In this document: piece after piece, positions 54,582 through 62,950 of the stretch | How the letters are laid out: the number at the start of each line of letters is the position of its first letter | How positions within the stretch are numbered: the stretch's first letter is position 1 | Assembly (NCBI GenBank): GCA_002454815.1 | Contig: DKJL01000010.1 | Span: forward strand, 62,001-126,000 | Source: Flavobacteriales bacterium UBA6693 | GTDB taxonomy: Bacteria; Bacteroidota; Bacteroidia; Flavobacteriales; Weeksellaceae | Length of the DNA: 64,000 nucleotides | Direction of reading: 5' to 3' | The notes under the pieces: generated by a model | What the model saw: the letters and a program-made list of their open reading frames with translations, nothing else | Database searches by the model: none | What the model was told of the DNA's origin: nothing | Position numbers and translations under genes: made by a program

Positions 54582-54599
54582 CAGGCATTATAATTAAAA

Positions 54600-55406
54600 A
54601 TGAAGAACTTAATCTATATATTTTCGCTTTTTCTGCTGGCTTCATGCGGGGTTTTTTCAAAAAAGTCGGAGAGCGAATCGCTGAATTACCTGCGTGATAT
54701 TGACAGTATCGCCATTCAATCGGCATCACAGAACGCAACACCGGTCATCCAGCCCGGTGACGAGTTGATGATCATGGTTTCTGCAAAAGATCTTGATGTC
54801 GTAAAACCGTTTAATCAAAACTTTTATTCCGGCCAGGCAGTGCAGGAAGCGCTGGCGGGCGGTAATATCGTACAGCAGCCCACGACGGCGATGGGGCCTA
54901 CGTACATCGTAGATTCCAACGGGCAGATTGACTTTCCGGTTTTAGGAACACTTAACGTAAAGGGGAAAACGGTAGAGGCTTTTTCGGCTGACCTGAAACA
55001 GCGTTTAACCCAATATATTAAAGCGCCGGTGGTGACGGTAAGAAATACCAATTATAAAATTACGGTGCTGGGTGAAGTCAATAAACCGGGGCAATATTTA
55101 ATCCAGGATGGCAACGCGACGGTGCTTAATGCTTTGGGCCTGGCCGGCGATCTGACCATGTACGGTAAGAGAAATGACGTTTTGGTCATCAGAAATATCG
55201 AAGGACAAACCACTAAACAGCGCATTAATCTCAGCAGTGCAGATTTTTTAAGTTCGCCTTATTATCATTTGAAACAAGGTGATGTGGTGTATGTCTCGGC
55301 AAACAGCACCAAGGAAAAAACGTCCCGTCTGAATCCTAATGCCGGCCTGTATATTTCAATCGCCTCTATCGCAATTACCATCATCGCTCTTATCGTTAGA
55401 AAATAA
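54600..55406 (+). CDS. wza: Polysaccharide export lipoprotein (Wza-like)
   Basis: 268 aa. The lipoprotein signal ends in LFLLASCGVF, a lipobox with cysteine 16. The polysaccharide export domain follows (VIQPGDELMIMVSAKDLDVV; YIVDSNGQIDFPVLGTLNVKG). An SLBB domain comes next (ITVLGEVNKPGQYLIQDGNA; LKQGDVVYVSANS). A C-terminal membrane helix, YISIASIAITIIALIV, ends in RK. The length and order fit Bacteroidota Wza-type export proteins, which form the outer-membrane channel for capsule together with a Wzc partner. The Wzc-like gene starts 27 bases later. Confidence 0.92.
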   Translation: MKNLIYIFSLFLLASCGVFSKKSESESLNYLRDIDSIAIQSASQNATPVIQPGDELMIMVSAKDLDVVKPFNQNFYSGQAVQEALAGGNIVQQPTTAMGPTYIVDSNGQIDFPVLGTLNVKGKTVEAFSADLKQRLTQYIKAPVVTVRNTNYKITVLGEVNKPGQYLIQDGNATVLNALGLAGDLTMYGKRNDVLVIRNIEGQTTKQRINLSSADFLSSPYYHLKQGDVVYVSANSTKEKTSRLNPNAGLYISIASIAITIIALIVRK

Positions 55407-55433
55407 ATTTTTCTAATTTACCCGTTTTCACAT

Positions 55434-57809
55434 ATGGAGAATACTACTCAATCTTCTGTCAGCGCGGACGCTTCGGAAATTAATATTCAGGAAATTGTAA
55501 AACCTTACCTCAGAAAATGGCCCTGGTTTATGTTTGCCGTTGTAGTAAGCATTATTTTGGCCTTTTTATACTTAAGATATTCCACAGCAATTTACAGTAT
55601 ACAATCTACTGTGTTGATAAAAGATGCGAAAAGTTCCGGGTCTGCCGCGGGCGAAATGGGTGTTCTGAAAGACCTTTCGGGCTTAGGCGGAATGAGTACC
55701 AACAGCGTGGAAAACGAAATCGAGATCTTCAAATCTAAAAAGTTGATGCTCGACGTTGTAAAAGCGAATAATTTCCAGACATCACTTTTTATTAAAGGTA
55801 ACGTAGCAACCACTGAGCTGTACGGTGATACCGCACCGATTTTAGTACAGATGATCGGTGAAAAGAAAGACGGTGTATTTCCGAAAGAACTCATCGAGGT
55901 ATCGCTTAAAGGCGATAAAATCATCTTGAACTCGGACGAGTTACCAAAGCAAATAGAAACCACCTATAACAAAACCATCAGTTTGCCTTACGCCAATCTG
56001 ATGATCAGAAAGAATCCCAAATACGACGGTAAAAGTGCTGCTGAAACAGCGGGACAACTTCTGCTGTCTGTGGCATCTGCACGCGAAGCGGTGAACTTCC
56101 TACAGTCCAAAACAAATGTAAGCCTGGTTAATAACGACGCGACCGTAATCGGATTAGATATAAAGTATCCACAAATAAAAAAAGCTCAGGATGTTCTTAA
56201 TAATTTGGTGTCCGCTTACAACAGAGATGCCATAAAGGACAAAAATGAGGAATCGAAAATGACCATGGCTTTTATTGAAGACAGAATCAATAAAGTCGCG
56301 CAGGAGCTTGGCGATGTCGAAAGCCGTAAGGAGCAATTTAAGTCTGCCAACCGCATCACCGACATCGAAACGGAGGCCAAAATTAATCTCGAAAGTTCTG
56401 CCGCGGCGCGCGCAAAACAGATGGAAGTAGAGGCACAACTGGAACTGACCGACGCCTTGCTGGGCTATGTGGGGAATACGAATTCCTATCAGATTCTTCC
56501 CTCAAACGTAGGCTTGGATAACCCCGGCGCGACGGGTAATATCGGTGCTTATAACGCTTTGGTACTGGAGAGAAACCGGTTGCTGGAGTCGGCTACGCCA
56601 CAAAACCCGACGGTTGTAGAAGTTACCAAACAGATTAATAATTTGCGCGGCGGCATCGTACAGAGTTTGCAAAAAAACCGCACCGGGCTTCAGTTGGCGC
56701 GAAACCAATACCAGACCGAACAGAATCAGGTGACCGGGAAGATTTCCAAACTGCCGGCGATAGAAAAAATGTTTCGAGGAATCGAACGGCAGCAACAGAT
56801 TAAAGAAAATCTATATCTGCTGCTTTTACAAAAGCGCGAAGAAACGGCTATTTCACTCTCGGTGTCCGGCAACAAGGCCCGGGTTATTGACTACGCATAC
56901 TCAACATCTCGGCCGGTAAGTCCGAGAAAAGCGATCGTTATTTTGGTTGCCTTACTTTTGGGATTATTATTTCCGTTTGCATTGATTTACTTTTCGGAAC
57001 TTTTTAACAATAAAATCAAATCGAAACACGACCTCGAAAGATTATCGCGTACGCCTGTTATTGCAGAACTACCACGAGTGCTAAAAGGCGAGCCGGAACT
57101 GGTTAAAATGAATGATCTCTCACCCATGGCCGAAGCCTTCCGAATTCTTATTACCAATATGAATTTCCTGCTGCCGAAGAATGAAAAAGGCAAAGTGGTT
57201 TTTGTAACTTCGACAGTGAAAGGGGAGGGGAAAACTTTTATCTCAGTGAATTTAGCACTTACGCTGGCGACACCTTCTAAAAAAGTTGTAATAATAGGCT
57301 CAGATATCAGAAATCCACAGCTGCAACGCTACAACGCAGCAAGAAGGGGTGCAAGGGGACTGACAGAATATTTGTACGATGACACGACACCCATTGTTGA
57401 CATTATCCATACATCCAGCTATAATCAATACTGCGACGTTATCTATTCCGGGAGTATTCCACCCAATCCTACGGAGTTATTTACAAACGGACGTTATGAA
57501 TTATTAATCGAGCAACTAAGATTGCAGTATGACTATATCATCCTGGATACGGCGCCGCTGATGTTGGTGACCGATACTTTCCTTTTTGCAGCGATGGCAG
57601 ATGCCACCATCTACGTGACGCGTTCCGGCTATACCGAAAAAGGCCTGATAGAATTCGCCAACAAAAACATCGACCAGAAAAAAATCAAGAATGTTGCTTT
57701 TGTTTTAAATGATGTTGAAAAGGATTATTTCGGATACGGCAACAAATATGGATACGGCTATGGCGCACCGGAAAAAGGTTTTTTTGAGAAAATTAAGGAT
57801 AGATTATGA
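55434..57809 (+). CDS. wzc: Wzc-like polysaccharide co-polymerase with tyrosine autokinase domain
   Basis: 791 aa. It has two membrane helices, WPWFMFAVVVSIILAFLYL near residue 33 and AIVILVALLLGLLFPFALIY near 500. A Wzz domain and coiled-coil region lie between (IEDRINKVAQELGDVESRKE), and the GNVR-type end has SRPVSPRKA. The cytoplasmic BY-kinase domain shows Walker A in STVKGEGKTFISVNLAL (about 594), a Walker A-prime IIGSDIRNPQLQR, Walker B YIILDTAPL and a tyrosine-rich tail (YFGYGNKYGYGYGAPEKG). It controls chain length and export with Wza. The Walker A-prime has Gly-Ser-Asp in place of the Asp-x-Asp of the proteobacterial form. Its stop overlaps legB by 4 bases. Confidence 0.93.
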   Translation: MENTTQSSVSADASEINIQEIVKPYLRKWPWFMFAVVVSIILAFLYLRYSTAIYSIQSTVLIKDAKSSGSAAGEMGVLKDLSGLGGMSTNSVENEIEIFKSKKLMLDVVKANNFQTSLFIKGNVATTELYGDTAPILVQMIGEKKDGVFPKELIEVSLKGDKIILNSDELPKQIETTYNKTISLPYANLMIRKNPKYDGKSAAETAGQLLLSVASAREAVNFLQSKTNVSLVNNDATVIGLDIKYPQIKKAQDVLNNLVSAYNRDAIKDKNEESKMTMAFIEDRINKVAQELGDVESRKEQFKSANRITDIETEAKINLESSAAARAKQMEVEAQLELTDALLGYVGNTNSYQILPSNVGLDNPGATGNIGAYNALVLERNRLLESATPQNPTVVEVTKQINNLRGGIVQSLQKNRTGLQLARNQYQTEQNQVTGKISKLPAIEKMFRGIERQQQIKENLYLLLLQKREETAISLSVSGNKARVIDYAYSTSRPVSPRKAIVILVALLLGLLFPFALIYFSELFNNKIKSKHDLERLSRTPVIAELPRVLKGEPELVKMNDLSPMAEAFRILITNMNFLLPKNEKGKVVFVTSTVKGEGKTFISVNLALTLATPSKKVVIIGSDIRNPQLQRYNAARRGARGLTEYLYDDTTPIVDIIHTSSYNQYCDVIYSGSIPPNPTELFTNGRYELLIEQLRLQYDYIILDTAPLMLVTDTFLFAAMADATIYVTRSGYTEKGLIEFANKNIDQKKIKNVAFVLNDVEKDYFGYGNKYGYGYGAPEKGFFEKIKDRL

Positions 57810-58993
57810 ATATTCTAAGTTTAATAGGAAGAACAGAAGAGCTTTTTCATTCAGATATTTCTTTGCATGAAGAAGAACTGAGTGATATAATATCCTCGTC
57901 TTCATTTTTAGTAATCGGAGGCGCTGGTTCCATAGGTCAATCAGTTACGAAGGAAATTTTTAAAAGGAATCCGAGAAAACTGCACGTAGTGGATATCAGC
58001 GAGAATAACCTGGTAGAGCTCGTCAGGGATATCCGAAGTTCTTACGGGTATATTTCAGGTGATTTTCGCACGTTTGCTTTAGATATTGGATCCGATATCT
58101 ACGATGCATTTATCGAATCAGACGGCAATTATGATTATGTTCTTAATCTGTCTGCGCTAAAACATGTGCGTTCCGAAAAAGATCCATACACGTTGATGCG
58201 AATGATCGACGTCAATATCTTTAATACGGATAAGACCCTTACGCAGGCGATTGAAAAAGGCACAAAAAAGTATTTTTGCGTTTCTACCGACAAAGCAGCT
58301 AACCCTGTGAATATGATGGGAGCTTCTAAACGAATTATGGAGATGTTCCTAATGAGGAGGAGTACAGATATTAAAATATCGACTGCCCGATTTGCAAACG
58401 TCGCATTTTCAGATGGTTCTCTTTTGCATGGCTTTAACCAGCGAATACAAAAAAGACAACCAATCGTAGCACCGAACGATATCAAAAGATACTTTGTAAT
58501 TCCAAAAGAGTCGGGTGAACTTTGTTTAATGTCCGCTATTTTTGGTGAAAACAGAGATGTTTTTTTTCCGAAATTAAGCGAAAATCTGCACTTGATTACG
58601 TTTGGGGAAATTGCAGAAAAATATTTAGAACAAATAGGATACGAGCCAATCCTATGTGAATCAGAAGAAGAAGCACGCGCAAAAACAGATGAATTCGCAC
58701 GTCAAAATAAATGGCCTTGTCTCTTCACCAACAGCGATACCACCGGCGAAAAAGATTTTGAAGAATTCTATACCCAAAACGAGGAACTCGACATGAACCG
58801 ATTCCAAAATCTGGGGATCATTAAGAATGAAATCAATATAGAGCGTGAAAAACTTTCAATGTTCGAAAATCGGATTAGTGAAATGAGGGCTGCCGGAAGC
58901 TGGGAGAAACATGCTATCGTAGATTTATTTAATCAAATGATTCCTAATTTTTCCCATAAAGAGACCGGCAAATATTTAGATTCAAAAATGTAG
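57806..58993 (+). CDS. legB: LegB-like GlcNAc-nucleotide 4,6-dehydratase
   Basis: 395 aa soluble SDR enzyme. It has the NAD-binding loop FLVIGGAGSIGQSVTKEIF (34-52), LNLSALKHVRSEKDPYTL, STDKAANPVNMMGASKRIME and STARFANVAFSDGSLLHGF, as in CapD-like 4,6-dehydratases but without membrane helices. The following genes match legC, legH, legI and legG, so it is assigned as the legionaminic-acid dehydratase. In Campylobacter the substrate is GDP-GlcNAc; the ptmE-like gene at the end of this operon favours that nucleotide here too (inference). It overlaps wzc by 4 bases and precedes legC by 3. Confidence 0.88.
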   Translation: MNILSLIGRTEELFHSDISLHEEELSDIISSSSFLVIGGAGSIGQSVTKEIFKRNPRKLHVVDISENNLVELVRDIRSSYGYISGDFRTFALDIGSDIYDAFIESDGNYDYVLNLSALKHVRSEKDPYTLMRMIDVNIFNTDKTLTQAIEKGTKKYFCVSTDKAANPVNMMGASKRIMEMFLMRRSTDIKISTARFANVAFSDGSLLHGFNQRIQKRQPIVAPNDIKRYFVIPKESGELCLMSAIFGENRDVFFPKLSENLHLITFGEIAEKYLEQIGYEPILCESEEEARAKTDEFARQNKWPCLFTNSDTTGEKDFEEFYTQNEELDMNRFQNLGIIKNEINIEREKLSMFENRISEMRAAGSWEKHAIVDLFNQMIPNFSHKETGKYLDSKM

Positions 58994-58996
58994 GTC

Positions 58997-60148
58997 ATGG
59001 ATACTGTTCAAAAGACTATAGATTTTATCCGCAGTAGGTTCAATACCACCGAATTTATTCCACTTCATGCTCCTTATTTTGGAGGCAATGAAAAAAAATA
59101 TTTAAAGGAGTGCATCGATTCTACCTTTGTTTCTTCGGTAGGTCCATTTGTTGATCAGTTCGAGAAAGAGATTGCTCAATATACAGGTGCTCAATATGCA
59201 GTCGCATGTGTAAATGGCACCAATGCCTTGCACATGGCCATGCTCGTATGTGGCGTAAAACCCAACGATGAGGTAATTTCGCAATCTTTAACGTTCATTG
59301 CAACCGCTAATGCCATTAGTTATATTGGTGCCAAACCGGTTTTTATTGATGTGGATAAAGACACAATGGGCATGTCCGCAGGAGCATTATCAGACTTTTT
59401 GGAATTAAATACCGAGAAAAAAGCGGACGGATTTACTTATAATAAGACGACAGGAAAAAGAATCGCTGCCTGCATTCCTATGCATACATTTGGCTTCCCC
59501 GTCAGAATTAAAGAAATCGCTGAAATTTGTAAAGAGTGGAATATATCTTTAATTGAAGACGCAGCAGAATCTCTGGGTAGCTTTGTTGATGGCGAACATA
59601 CAGGAAGCATCGGCAAGATGGGAGTATTTAGTTTTAACGGAAATAAAACAATTACGAGTGGCGGCGGTGGCGCAATCATTACTAACGATGAAGAACTAGC
59701 TAAAAGAGCAAAACATCTAACGACGCAGGCAAAGGTGCCGCACCGTTGGGAGTTCCTGCATGATGAGATCGGATATAATTATAGAATGCCAAATATCAAT
59801 GCCGCGCTTGCCTGCGCACAACTGGAACAGCTAGATGATATCTTGGCAAATAAAAGAAAATTAGCGCACGAATACAAGGAGTATTTTGAGCAAACTAATA
59901 TTCATTTTGTTTCTGAATTAAAGGATAGCAAAGCTAATTATTGGTTAAACACACTGGTTTTGCAAAACGAGCAGCAACGTAACGAGTTTTTGGCGCAGAC
60001 CAATGAACAGGGAGTAATGACCAGGCCCGTTTGGGATTTAATGTCATCTTTACCTATGTTTGAGAATTGCCAAAATGATGGACTGGAAAACAGCAAGTGG
60101 CTGGCTGAAAGGGTGGTGAATATTCCGAGCAGTTATAGACCTCGATGA
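58997..60148 (+). CDS. legC: LegC-family aminotransferase
   Basis: 383 aa PLP enzyme of the DegT family, distinct from the PglE-like protein at 51 kb. N-terminal IPLHAPYFGGNEKKYLKECI and TFVSSVGPFVDQFE are typical of the LegC group. The cofactor residues are in ACVNGTNALHMAML, IEDAAESLGSFVDGEHTG and the lysine of SFNGNKTITSGGGG. It also has GYNYRMPNINAALACAQLEQL. It would add the 4-amino group to the product of LegB. Its end overlaps the next gene by 4 bases. Confidence 0.9.
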   Translation: MDTVQKTIDFIRSRFNTTEFIPLHAPYFGGNEKKYLKECIDSTFVSSVGPFVDQFEKEIAQYTGAQYAVACVNGTNALHMAMLVCGVKPNDEVISQSLTFIATANAISYIGAKPVFIDVDKDTMGMSAGALSDFLELNTEKKADGFTYNKTTGKRIAACIPMHTFGFPVRIKEIAEICKEWNISLIEDAAESLGSFVDGEHTGSIGKMGVFSFNGNKTITSGGGGAIITNDEELAKRAKHLTTQAKVPHRWEFLHDEIGYNYRMPNINAALACAQLEQLDDILANKRKLAHEYKEYFEQTNIHFVSELKDSKANYWLNTLVLQNEQQRNEFLAQTNEQGVMTRPVWDLMSSLPMFENCQNDGLENSKWLAERVVNIPSSYRPR

Positions 60149-60786
60149 AAAGCGAAAAAATAAAACTTGTATTAATTGGTGGCGGCGGTCACTGCAAATC
60201 ATGCATTGAGGTGATTGAATCCACCAACCTGTATCAGATTGTGGGAATATTGGATTTACCTACGAAGAGAGGAAAATACATTTGTGGCTACAAAGTAATA
60301 GGTGATGATAACGATTATTTAAAATATAAAGAATTAAACTGTTCATTTGTGATAACCGCCGGACAAATAAAGTCGTTCGGTCTACGAAAAAGAATTTTCG
60401 ATAGCCTGAAAGGTATTGAGGCCAAGATCGAAATCATTATATCATCGAGTGCTACCGTTTCAAAACATGCAGAAATAGGTGAAGGTACTGTGATTTTCCA
60501 TCACTGCGTTGTGAATGCAGGTTCCAATATTGGCACCAACTGTATTATCAACACCGGTAGTATAATAGAACACGATGCCAACATTGGCAATAATTGTCAT
60601 ATCTCAACCGGAGCTGTAATAAATGGTGATGTGAACATTGGGATGAATTCATTTGTTGGTAGCAATAGCTGTATATCTAATGGACTGACCATTGCTGATG
60701 AAAGTATTATTGGTGCAGGCAGTACGGTAATTAAGGATATAGAAACCGGCGGAACATATGCAGGTTCTCCTGCAAAAAAAATCTAA
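60145..60786 (+). CDS. legH: LegH/NeuD-family N-acetyltransferase
   Basis: 213 aa. It begins KIKLVLIGGGGHCKSCIEVI, the NeuD/PglD nucleotide-sugar domain. A beta-helix follows with SSSATVSKHAEIGEGTVIFH, the catalytic histidine in GSIIEHDANIGNN, and the end AGSTVIKDIETGGTYAGSPAKKI. Its position between legC and legI fits acetylation of the 4-amino group of the legionaminic precursor. It is paralogous to the PglD-like protein at 21 kb and the acetyltransferase at 3.7 kb, so the window has three enzymes of this family serving three sugar modules. Confidence 0.87.
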   Translation: MKSEKIKLVLIGGGGHCKSCIEVIESTNLYQIVGILDLPTKRGKYICGYKVIGDDNDYLKYKELNCSFVITAGQIKSFGLRKRIFDSLKGIEAKIEIIISSSATVSKHAEIGEGTVIFHHCVVNAGSNIGTNCIINTGSIIEHDANIGNNCHISTGAVINGDVNIGMNSFVGSNSCISNGLTIADESIIGAGSTVIKDIETGGTYAGSPAKKI

Positions 60787-61797
60787 ATGGAAAGAGTCAT
60801 CATTATAGCTGAAGCTGGTGTCAACCATAACGGCAGTTTGCGCAATGCATTTCAATTAATAGATGCTGCGGTAAATGCTGGTGTTGATTACATTAAGTTT
60901 CAAACATTTAAAGCAGAAAATCTGGTTGCCAAATCTGCAAAAAAGGCAGCATATCAAATATCCAACTCGGAAAATGAGAAGGAATCCCAGTATGATATGC
61001 TTAAAAAACTAGAGCTTTCTCCAGAACAGCACGAACAATTAATAGCCTATTGCCAAGAGAAAAATATCACGTTTTTTTCTACCGCTTTTGACCTGGAATC
61101 TTTAAACTATTTAAAAGAATTGGGTCTTGATTTGGTTAAAATTCCTTCCGGTGAAATTACCAATTTACCTTATCTTCGGAAAGCTGCACAATTGTTTCCA
61201 AAAGTAATTATCTCCACAGGAATGTCTACTATGGACGATATCGAGCGCGCTCTGAAGGTTTTTACAACTGCCGGGACCGCTAAAGAAAATATTACCATTT
61301 TGCATTGCAATACAGAGTATCCTACTCCTTTTGAGGATGTTAACTTAAAAGCAATGCTTCATATAAAAGAGTACTTTGAGGTTGAGGTGGGTTATTCAGA
61401 TCATACTTTGGGTATTGAAGTTCCCATTGCGGCTGTTGCGTTAGGCGCATCGGTGATCGAAAAACATTTTACGCTGGATAAAACCATGGAAGGCCCCGAC
61501 CATCAAGCCTCTTTGGAACCGGAGGAACTGAAGGAAATGGTAAGCGCAATCCGTAATATTTCGAAAGCAATTGCCGGAAATGGCTTGAAAGAACCATCTG
61601 ATTCTGAGAAAAAGAACACCGACATTGCGAGAAAAAGTATCGTTGCAAAGCGGAATATAAAAAAAGATGAAGTTTTCTCTGAAGAAAATTTGGCAGTTAA
61701 AAGACCTGGCGATGGTATCTCTCCTATGGAGTGGGACAATCTTATTGGAAGAATGGCAGTTAAAGATTTCGAAACCGACGATTTGATAAGTTTATGA
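60787..61797 (+). CDS. legI: Legionaminic acid synthase (NeuB family)
   Basis: 336 aa. The NeuB domain starts VIIIAEAGVNHNGSLRNAF and has YIKFQTFKAENLV, FFSTAFDLESLNYL, KIPSGEITNLPYLRKAA, STGMSTMDDIERAL, HCNTEYPTPFEDVNL, GYSDHTLGIEVPIAAVALGA and EKHFTLDKTMEGPDHQASL. A C-terminal SAF (antifreeze-like) domain follows with RKSIVAKRNIKKDEVFSEEN. It condenses a 6-deoxy diacetamido-mannose-type precursor with phosphoenolpyruvate. The choice of LegI over sialic acid synthase comes from the flanking legBCH and legG genes. Confidence 0.92.
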   Translation: MERVIIIAEAGVNHNGSLRNAFQLIDAAVNAGVDYIKFQTFKAENLVAKSAKKAAYQISNSENEKESQYDMLKKLELSPEQHEQLIAYCQEKNITFFSTAFDLESLNYLKELGLDLVKIPSGEITNLPYLRKAAQLFPKVIISTGMSTMDDIERALKVFTTAGTAKENITILHCNTEYPTPFEDVNLKAMLHIKEYFEVEVGYSDHTLGIEVPIAAVALGASVIEKHFTLDKTMEGPDHQASLEPEELKEMVSAIRNISKAIAGNGLKEPSDSEKKNTDIARKSIVAKRNIKKDEVFSEENLAVKRPGDGISPMEWDNLIGRMAVKDFETDDLISL

Positions 61798-62945
61798 GAA
61801 AGATCTGTGTAATTACCGGAACCCGCGCGGAGTTTGGTCTTTTACGGCCGCTGTTAGGATTGCTCCGTGATGATCAGTCGTTAAAGCTGCAGTTGTTAGC
61901 GACAGGGATGCATCTTTCGCCGGAATTCGGGTATACCATTGATGAAATTATTAAAAGTGGTTTCGGCGTTGATAAAAAAGTGGAATGTCTTCTTTCCTCC
62001 GACTCTCCTGTAGGGGTTTCCAAAAGTATTGCTTTAGCTATATCAGGATTTGCAGACGCTTATGAAAATTTACGTCCAGATTTGATAGTGGTATTGGGAG
62101 ACCGTACAGAAATATTGGGTGCCGTAATTGCCGCTTCCATGGCTAATATTCCTATCGCGCATCTCCATGGCGGCGAAACTACAGAAGGTGCTTACGATGA
62201 GGCCATTCGTCACAGTATTACAAAATTTAGTCACTTACACTTCACTTCCACAGAAACTTACAGAAAACGCGTGATCCAGTTGGGAGAACATCCCGACACT
62301 GTTTTTAATGTGGGCGCTATTGGCCTGGATTCCATCAAAAATTTAAATTTATTAAGTCGGGAAGATTTTGAAAAATCCATTAATTTTAAATTAAATAAGA
62401 AAAACATTTTAATTACGTATCATCCGGTTACTTTGGAAAAAGAGCAGCCCGTCGAAACTTTTCAGAATATATTAACAGTATTGGATGAACTCGAGGATAC
62501 CAACTTTATATTTACCCATGCCAATTCTGATAAGAACGGAAGGATTATTAACCAAATGATTCAGGATTATGTAATAAAAAATCCGCGAAAGACGGTTGAA
62601 TTTAAGTCGTTGGGGCAGTTACGGTATTTATCCGCGTTACAATTTATGGATGTGGTGATCGGCAACTCGTCCAGCGGGCTTTTGGAAGTTCCTTTTTTTA
62701 AAATTCCAACGATTAATATTGGTGATCGTCAAAAAGGACGTGTTTCTAATCAAAGTGTTATTACCACCGGCAATGATTTGGAAAGCATCAAGAATTCTGT
62801 GCTGCTGGCTTTCCAGGAAGGTTTTAAACATGGGATTGAACGCCAAGAGTCTTTGTACGGTAATGGTACTGCAGCACAACAAATTATTGATTTAATTAAA
62901 TTAAATGACCGGATTGATTTAAAGAAATCCTTTTACGATCTATAA
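61794..62945 (+). CDS. legG: LegG-like UDP/GDP-sugar hydrolysing 2-epimerase (NeuC family)
   Basis: 383 aa. It has RKICVITGTRAEFGLLRPLL, LLATGMHLSPEFGYTIDEI, VLGDRTEILGAVIAASMANI, HLHGGETTEGAYDEAIRHSI, NVGAIGLDSIKNL, ITYHPVTLEKEQP and VIGNSSSGLLEVPFFKIPTI, the full set for hydrolysing 2-epimerases. It releases the nucleotide and inverts C2 to give the substrate of the NeuB-type synthase encoded just upstream. The order legI before legG is normal. The start overlaps legI by 4 bases. Confidence 0.92.
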   Translation: MRKICVITGTRAEFGLLRPLLGLLRDDQSLKLQLLATGMHLSPEFGYTIDEIIKSGFGVDKKVECLLSSDSPVGVSKSIALAISGFADAYENLRPDLIVVLGDRTEILGAVIAASMANIPIAHLHGGETTEGAYDEAIRHSITKFSHLHFTSTETYRKRVIQLGEHPDTVFNVGAIGLDSIKNLNLLSREDFEKSINFKLNKKNILITYHPVTLEKEQPVETFQNILTVLDELEDTNFIFTHANSDKNGRIINQMIQDYVIKNPRKTVEFKSLGQLRYLSALQFMDVVIGNSSSGLLEVPFFKIPTINIGDRQKGRVSNQSVITTGNDLESIKNSVLLAFQEGFKHGIERQESLYGNGTAAQQIIDLIKLNDRIDLKKSFYDL

Positions 62946-62950
62946 GCAGT

